A DNA stretch of 64,000 nt from Sphaerotilus mobilis (GTDB lineage Bacteria; Pseudomonadota; Gammaproteobacteria; Burkholderiales; Burkholderiaceae_C), in assembly GCF_004216565.1 (NCBI RefSeq), contig NZ_SGWV01000012.1, positions 1 through 64,000 of the forward strand, written 5' to 3'. A model generated the notes under the pieces. The model did no database searches. It was given only the letters and a program-made list of their open reading frames with translations, and was not told the DNA's origin. The translations under genes and the position numbers were made by a program. This document shows positions 59,044 to 64,000 of the stretch, piece after piece (position 1 is the first letter of the stretch; each line of letters opens with the position of its first letter).

Positions 59044-60426
59044 GTGACCTTCCGCTTGCCGTCGAATTCCCCGAACGTCCTCACCTCGCGCCTTGCGCGG
59101 CGCCCCTTTGCTGCTGCCTTGCTGCTGAGCGCCGTCGCCGGTGGCGTGCAGGCCAATCAGTCGCTCTTCAGCCCGGGCTACGGGCTGACGGTGGGCCCGG
59201 TCTTCAACCGCAACAACCTGAATTCCTCCGGCTACAACCCGGCCAATGCGCAGCGCCTGGTCGATGCCAGCGAGTCGGTCCGCGTCGGCCTGCTGCAGGC
59301 GGGTGCGCAGTACACGCTGGGTGATGTGGACGACCTGCAGAACAGCCTGGACCGCATCGACGCGGCCGTGACCGCCGCTCGCAGCGCCGGTTCCCAGGTG
59401 GCTGCGCAGGCCCAGCTCGACATCGTCAACGGCCTGCTGCCGACGCTGGACCGTGGCGGGCGCTTCAGCGTGTCGGGCGGAGGGTCCTTGCTCACGCCGC
59501 TGCTGATCCGCAGCGAGAAGCTGCAGGGTGTCTTCAGCCTGCAGGCCCATGTGCAGGCGCAGGCCGCGGGCCGGTTTCTCGCGGACAACGCCGTGCTGGT
59601 GGGGCCGGTGGGTGCGCCCACCGGGCTGAGCACCGCCTCGGCCTTTGACGTCAAGGCCGCGACCATCACCCAGCTCAGCCTGGGCTACAGCACCGAGGTC
59701 GGCCGCTGGTTCGGCCATGACGGTGCCAACGGCAAGCTCGACGGTGGTCTGCGACTGAACCGCTACCAGGCCCGGCTGTACCGCCAACTGGTGGGATTCA
59801 CCGATGCAAACGGCAACAGCAACACCGGCAACTTTGACCGCGACTCGGTCTCATCGCGCAGCGCCAGTGCGCTCGGTGTCGACCTGGGACTGAACTGGCA
59901 GGCCGAGAACTGGCAGGCCGGTGCGACGGTCTACAACCTCGGCCAGCCGAGCTTCGCCTACCCGGATCCGACCCGGGACGCCAACGCCGCCAACCAGTAC
60001 GCGGCGACCACGCTGGCGGTCAATGGCCGCATCGACGCCCTCGACCAGGTCAAGCTCAAGACCCACCTGGTCCTTGAAGGCTCGATCCACACCGCCAACA
60101 AGCGCTGGATGCTGCAGACCAGCTACGCCGCCAACGAGACGCCGAACTTCGTGGGCGACCTGCAGAAGTTCGTCACCGCCTCGGTCAGCTACAACGCCGA
60201 ACGGTTCGAGGGCTCGTTCGGCTCGCTGCTGAACTACCTGGTGCCGAGCATCCGGCTGGGCTGGCGCAAGAACATGGTCGGCGACAGGCTCGCCAGCCAT
60301 GGCCTGGGCCTGAGCTGGGGCGTCGTCAACCTCGACGTGCAGGCCAGCCAGGCCAAGGTCCAGGCCGACGGCAGCCGCGTGCCACGCAGCGCCGGGGCCT
60401 CGTTGTCGATCGCCGAGAAGTTCTGA
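59044..60426 (+). CDS. TraF_2-type envelope protein (paralogue 2)
   Basis: 460 residues, clearly a paralogue of the 54591-55934 product: both have NQSLF(T/S)[57 protein letters not shown] and the ending [10 protein letters not shown]...EKF. The signal peptide ends near GVQANQ. The start is GTG at 59044 with AGGAG upstream. The segments around 165-185 and 230-260 diverge most. Unlike paralogue 1 it has no companion barrel gene; ureG follows. Outer-membrane location is inferred; the ligand is unknown. Confidence 0.78.
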   Translation: MTFRLPSNSPNVLTSRLARRPFAAALLLSAVAGGVQANQSLFSPGYGLTVGPVFNRNNLNSSGYNPANAQRLVDASESVRVGLLQAGAQYTLGDVDDLQNSLDRIDAAVTAARSAGSQVAAQAQLDIVNGLLPTLDRGGRFSVSGGGSLLTPLLIRSEKLQGVFSLQAHVQAQAAGRFLADNAVLVGPVGAPTGLSTASAFDVKAATITQLSLGYSTEVGRWFGHDGANGKLDGGLRLNRYQARLYRQLVGFTDANGNSNTGNFDRDSVSSRSASALGVDLGLNWQAENWQAGATVYNLGQPSFAYPDPTRDANAANQYAATTLAVNGRIDALDQVKLKTHLVLEGSIHTANKRWMLQTSYAANETPNFVGDLQKFVTASVSYNAERFEGSFGSLLNYLVPSIRLGWRKNMVGDRLASHGLGLSWGVVNLDVQASQAKVQADGSRVPRSAGASLSIAEKF

Positions 60427-60517
60427 AGGGCGGACCCGGGATCAGCGCCCGTGCGGCATGTGGTTTGCTAAGGTTCACGCCCTCGAACCCACGTTCACCT
60501 CCTCTGCCGCACACACC

Positions 60518-61162
60518 ATGAGCCACCTGCACGCTGTCCCCGGTCGCACCAAGAAACTCCCGCCGCTGCGCGTTGGCGTCGGCGGGCCGGTCGGGTCGGG
60601 CAAGACCACGCTGGTCGAGATGCTCTGCAAGACCATGCGTGAGCGCTGGGACTTGGTCGTCGTCACCAACGACATCTACACCAAGGAAGACCAGCGCCTG
60701 CTGACCGTGGCCGGCGCGCTGGACCCGGACCGCATCATGGGCGTGGAGACGGGCGGCTGCCCGCACACCGCGATCCGCGAGGACGCGTCGATCAACCTCG
60801 AGGCCGTCGACCGCATGCTCGAGAAGTACCCGGACGCCGACATCGTCTTCATCGAGTCGGGCGGCGACAACCTGGCGGCGACCTTCAGCCCCGAGCTGAG
60901 CGACCTGACGATCTACGTGATCGACGTCGCCGCCGGCGAGAAGATCCCGCGCAAGGGCGGGCCCGGCATCACCAAGAGCGACCTCTTCGTCATCAACAAG
61001 ACCGACCTGGCGCCCCATGTCGGCGCCGACCTGGCGGTGATGGCGTCGGACACGAAGCGCATGCGTCCGACCCGGCCCTACGTGATGACCAACCTCAAGA
61101 CCCGCGACGGCCTCGACGAGGTGGTCGCCTACATCGAGAAGCAGGGCCTGCTGGTGGCTTGA
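60518..61162 (+). CDS. ureG: Urease accessory GTPase UreG
   Basis: 214 residues. P-loop [17 protein letters not shown] (Gly22-Thr30 region), the nickel-binding [16 protein letters not shown] with the Cys-Pro-His motif, [19 protein letters not shown] and [14 protein letters not shown] are complete, so the protein looks functional. With UreD, UreF and UreE it inserts nickel into urease. The ATG at 60518 starts the short His-containing N-terminus; an upstream in-frame start at 60458 is unlikely. No other urease gene is in the window: upstream is a TraF_2 gene, downstream trpB2. Confidence 0.95.
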   Translation: MSHLHAVPGRTKKLPPLRVGVGGPVGSGKTTLVEMLCKTMRERWDLVVVTNDIYTKEDQRLLTVAGALDPDRIMGVETGGCPHTAIREDASINLEAVDRMLEKYPDADIVFIESGGDNLAATFSPELSDLTIYVIDVAAGEKIPRKGGPGITKSDLFVINKTDLAPHVGADLAVMASDTKRMRPTRPYVMTNLKTRDGLDEVVAYIEKQGLLVA

Positions 61163-61287
61163 TCCGCAGGCCTGAATCGCCGGCCTGACCCGGTGACAGT
61201 CCTGACTTGCGGCGGCGCGCGAGCCGCCTAGCATCGACTGGAGGCCGGGGCGTGGTGTTCCGGCCCTTCCATGTCGGGAGATGCCGC

Positions 61288-62661
61288 GTGAGCGACCAGA
61301 TCAAGTTCCTGCTGTCCGAAGACCAGATGCCCAAGGCTTGGTACAACCTTGCCGCCGACCTGCCGGTGCCCTTGCCGGCCGTGCTGCACCCCGGCACGCT
61401 GCAGCCGGTCGGTCCGGACGATCTGGCCCCGCTGTTCCCGATGGCGCTGATCCAGCAAGAGGTCTCGACCGAGCGCTACATCGACATCCCCGAGCCGGTC
61501 CGCCAGATCTTCCGCCAGTGGCGCCCGGCGCCGCTCTACCGCGCCCGCCGACTCGAAGAAGCGCTCGGCACCCCCGCGAAGATCTACTACAAGTACGAAG
61601 GCGTCAGCCCGGCTGGCTCGCACAAGCCCAACACCGCGATCCCGCAGGCCTGGTTCAACCGCGAGGCCGGCATCCGCAAGCTGACGACCGAGACCGGCGC
61701 GGGCCAGTGGGGCACCTCGCTGAGCTTTGCCGGTGCGCTGTTCGGCATCGAGGTGCAGGTCTTCCAGGTCCGCGTGTCCTACGACCAGAAGCCCTATCGC
61801 CGCGCGGTGATGGAGACCTACGGCGCGCAGTGCGTGGCCTCGCCGTCCAACCTGACCCAGTCGGGTCGGGCCATCCTGGCGCAGCGGCCGGATCACCCCG
61901 GCAGCCTGGGCATCGCGATCTCCGAGGCGGTCGAACTGGCTGCGCAGCGCGAGGACACCAAGTACGCGCTGGGTTCGGTGCTCAACCATGTGCTGCTGCA
62001 CCAGACCATCATCGGCGAGGAGGCCATCGCCCAGCTGGAGATGGCCGGCGATGACCCGGACGTGGTCGTCGGCTGCACCGGCGGCGGCTCCAACTTCGCC
62101 GGCATTGCCTTTCCCTTCCTCGGCCTGCAGCTGCGCGGTGGCGCGTCGGCCAAGAAGCGCCGCATCGTCGCGGTCGAGCCGGCGGCCTGCCCGAGCCTGA
62201 CGCGTGGCAAGTACGCCTATGACTTCGGCGACACCGCCCACCTGACGCCGCTGACCAAGATGCACACGCTGGGCAGCACCTTCACACCGCCCGGCTTCCA
62301 TGCGGGCGGGCTGCGCTACCACGGCATGGCGCCGATGGTGTCGCACCTGAAGGAGCTGGGCCTGATCGAGGCGACCGCCTACCACCAGAACGCCTGCTTC
62401 GAGGCCGGCGTGACCTTCGCCCGGGCCGAGGGCATCGTGCCGGCGCCGGAGGCCAACCACGCCGTCAAGGGTGCGATCGAGGAGGCCCTGCGCTGCAAGC
62501 GCGAAGGCCGCTCGGAGGTCATCTTGTTCAACCTGTGCGGCCACGGCCACTTCGACATGCAGGCCTACAGCGACTACTTCTCCGGCAAGCTGCAGGACCT
62601 GAACTACGACGAGTCCGAGCTGGCCATGGCCCTGGCGGGCCTGCCGTCGGTGCCGGCCTGA
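61288..62661 (+). CDS. TrpB2-type tryptophan synthase beta-like protein
   Basis: 457 residues, longer than TrpB1 (about 400). The PLP-binding Lys113 is in [31 protein letters not shown] and the phosphate loop [11 protein letters not shown] are present. The N-terminal [13 protein letters not shown] and [23 protein letters not shown] identify the TIGR01415 (TrpB2) group, which joins indole and serine without needing TrpA. The start is GTG at 61288 with GGGAG seven bases upstream. It lies apart from other trp genes; its stop is directly adjacent to the convergent S49 peptidase stop. Confidence 0.93.
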   Translation: MSDQIKFLLSEDQMPKAWYNLAADLPVPLPAVLHPGTLQPVGPDDLAPLFPMALIQQEVSTERYIDIPEPVRQIFRQWRPAPLYRARRLEEALGTPAKIYYKYEGVSPAGSHKPNTAIPQAWFNREAGIRKLTTETGAGQWGTSLSFAGALFGIEVQVFQVRVSYDQKPYRRAVMETYGAQCVASPSNLTQSGRAILAQRPDHPGSLGIAISEAVELAAQREDTKYALGSVLNHVLLHQTIIGEEAIAQLEMAGDDPDVVVGCTGGGSNFAGIAFPFLGLQLRGGASAKKRRIVAVEPAACPSLTRGKYAYDFGDTAHLTPLTKMHTLGSTFTPPGFHAGGLRYHGMAPMVSHLKELGLIEATAYHQNACFEAGVTFARAEGIVPAPEANHAVKGAIEEALRCKREGRSEVILFNLCGHGHFDMQAYSDYFSGKLQDLNYDESELAMALAGLPSVPA

Positions 62662-63675
62662 TCAGTTCAGGCGCAGCGCATCGAGCTTCATCGCCCGCAC
62701 CGCGCCGGCGCCGACCGAGGCGCCGAAGCGCTTGGCCAGTCGCTCGGCGACGTTCTCGTGCGGGGTGTAGTCGATGATGTTCTCGGCCTTGACGATCTCG
62801 CGGGCGACATAGTCCAGGTTGCCCAGACCGTCGGCAAGGCCGATCTTCACGGCCTCTTCGCCGTTCCAGAACAGACCGGAGAAGGTGTCTTCGGTCTCCT
62901 TGAGCTTGTCGCCGCGGCCCTGGCGGACCACGTCGATGAACTGCTGGTGGATCTGGTCGATCATGGCCTGGGCCAGCGCGCGCTGGCGTTCCGAGGCGGG
63001 CGAGAACGGGTCGAGCATGCCCTTGTTCTCGCCGGCCGTGATCAGGCGGCGCTCGACGCCGAGCTTGTCCATCAGGCCGGTGAAGCCGAAGCCGTCCATC
63101 AGCACACCGATCGAGCCGACGATGGACGCCTTGTCGACATAGATCGCGTCGGCGGCGGCGGCCACGTAGTAGGCGCCGGACGCGCAGCTTTCCTCGACCA
63201 CCACGTAGAGCTGCTTGCCGTGCAGCTTCTTCAGCCGCTGCAGTTCGTCGTGGATGATCCCCGCCTGCACGGGGCTGCCGCCCGGCGAGTTGATGCGGAT
63301 GACGACGGCGCGGGCGCCGACGTCCTCAAAGGCGCTCTTCAGGCCCGACAGCATCACCTCGGCGCTGGCCTCGGTGTCGGCGGCGATCTCGCCGCGCAGT
63401 TCGACCAGGGCGGTGTGCGGACCGCTCGGCGCGCTGGCCGGCGAGCCCTGGCTGACGAAGCCCCAGACCAGCACCGCGAAGGCCGCCAGCCAGCCCAGCC
63501 GGATGACGAGGTTCCAGCGCCGCGTGCTGCGCCGATCCTTCAGGTAGTCCTGGGCGAACTGTTCGATCAGGGCTTCGCTGGCGCTGCGTGCAGGGGCGGC
63601 GGGGGACGGGTTCACCGAACTGGCGGGCGAGGCGCTCGCGCCGCTGTCGGTGGCATCGGGGGTGTCGGGGTACAT
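62662..63675 (-). CDS. S49-family signal-peptide-peptidase-like protease (SppA-like)
   Basis: 337 residues. One membrane segment (NLVIRLGWLAAFAVLVWGFV, about 55-74) anchors a single S49 domain. The nucleophile is Ser166 in CASGAYYVA, and Lys218 in AGENKGMLDPFSP corresponds to the general base of short SppA enzymes. It degrades cleaved signal peptides or membrane-protein fragments in the periplasm. The first 50 residues are Ser/Pro/Ala-rich. The ATG at 63675 has CGGAG seven bases upstream. A Rieske gene lies upstream on the same strand. Confidence 0.9.
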   Translation of the reverse strand: MYPDTPDATDSGASASPASSVNPSPAAPARSASEALIEQFAQDYLKDRRSTRRWNLVIRLGWLAAFAVLVWGFVSQGSPASAPSGPHTALVELRGEIAADTEASAEVMLSGLKSAFEDVGARAVVIRINSPGGSPVQAGIIHDELQRLKKLHGKQLYVVVEESCASGAYYVAAAADAIYVDKASIVGSIGVLMDGFGFTGLMDKLGVERRLITAGENKGMLDPFSPASERQRALAQAMIDQIHQQFIDVVRQGRGDKLKETEDTFSGLFWNGEEAVKIGLADGLGNLDYVAREIVKAENIIDYTPHENVAERLAKRFGASVGAGAVRAMKLDALRLN

Positions 63676-63731
63676 CGGGGCTCCGTGCGGCGCGTGCCGC
63701 AGGCAGATCGCGGGACAGGAAACAGGGACGC

Positions 63732-64000
63732 TCAGGCGCCGAAGGCGGGCTTGAGTTCGCCTTGAGGATACCAATACACCTGGCCGTCACGCTCCTCGAC
63801 CCGCAGAGGCTTCAGGCGCTTGCCGACGCAGGGGCCGCCGACACACTGGCCGTTGCGAGGCTCGTAGGCCGCGCCGTGGATCGAGCAGATGATCCAGCGC
63901 TTGTCGTCGTCCAGGAAACGGCCTTCCTGCCAGTCCATCTCGGTGGGCACGTGGGCGCAGCGGTTGAGGTAGCCAACCGGCTGGCCGTCGAAGCGCAACA
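63732..64000 (-). CDS. Rieske [2Fe-2S] protein, cut by the right edge
   Basis: About 89 C-terminal residues are visible; the N-terminus is beyond the window. The cluster ligands are complete: NRCAHVPTEMDW (Cys-x-His) and IICSIHGAAYEPRNGQC (Cys-x2-His), the small ferredoxin-type Rieske. It probably transfers electrons in an oxygenase-type system or acts on its own. An in-frame TTG at 63998 is an unlikely start, because the visible part begins within the fold. It precedes the S49 peptidase on the same strand, 56 bases apart. Confidence 0.85.
   Translation of the reverse strand, partial: LRFDGQPVGYLNRCAHVPTEMDWQEGRFLDDDKRWIICSIHGAAYEPRNGQCVGGPCVGKRLKPLRVEERDGQVYWYPQGELKPAFGA

Overview
The window is about 70% GC and densely coded. 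Gene content and order point to a betaproteobacterium of the order Burkholderiales, most likely near the Leptothrix/Sphaerotilus/Rubrivivax/Ideonella group. Supporting evidence: argB followed by a pyrimidine 5'-nucleotidase and slmA; pilB-pilC-pilD-coaE-zapD-yacG; hemA-prfA-prmC with grxD-ubiX; tctCBA divergent from tctDE; and RNase P RNA on the minus strand. The genus is an inference. No rRNA, transposase, integrase, phage gene or CRISPR array was found.

Layout: 1-5006 holds the 3' part of a repeat-rich secreted exoprotein, its TpsB outer-membrane transporter and a sulfotransferase. 5105-8961 has a carboxypeptidase and, on the minus strand, a large outer-membrane-type protein and a CusF-like copper protein. 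9097-12966 is a plus-strand run: argB, a HAD nucleotidase, slmA, a DUF815 ATPase and mutT. 13112-18918 is the minus-strand type IV pilus assembly and housekeeping run. 19181-24121 has htpG, the kinase srkA, a DUF2726 protein and an acetyltransferase. 24261-25999 encodes three lipoproteins (CsgG-like, DUF4810, DUF799). ssb and recQ diverge at about 26.8 kb. A patatin, a DUF481 barrel, a small lipoprotein and acetate kinase follow.

33057-37909 is a complete nucleoside-type BMP ABC importer. rnpB, an EamA exporter, rppH, proS and a lytic transglycosylase come next. 42671-47934 is a tripartite tricarboxylate transporter with its divergent two-component regulator. 47949-53122 is ubiX-grxD, an unassigned outer-membrane protein, and prmC-prfA-hemA. 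53242-60426 contains a small membrane protein, an MBL hydrolase, two paralogous TraF_2-type envelope proteins, miaB, a small unknown ORF and one tRNA with CAT anticodon. The right end has an isolated ureG, a TrpB2-type synthase, an S49 peptidase and a Rieske protein cut by the edge.

Most genes are core metabolism and informational genes. The accessory, poorly described layer is envelope-directed: the two-partner secretion locus with an adjacent sulfotransferase, the TraF_2 paralogues and their partner, the lipoprotein triad, and several lone predicted barrels. Short tandem repeats and strong hairpins sit at many gene ends. No stretch longer than 300 bases lacks an annotated feature.
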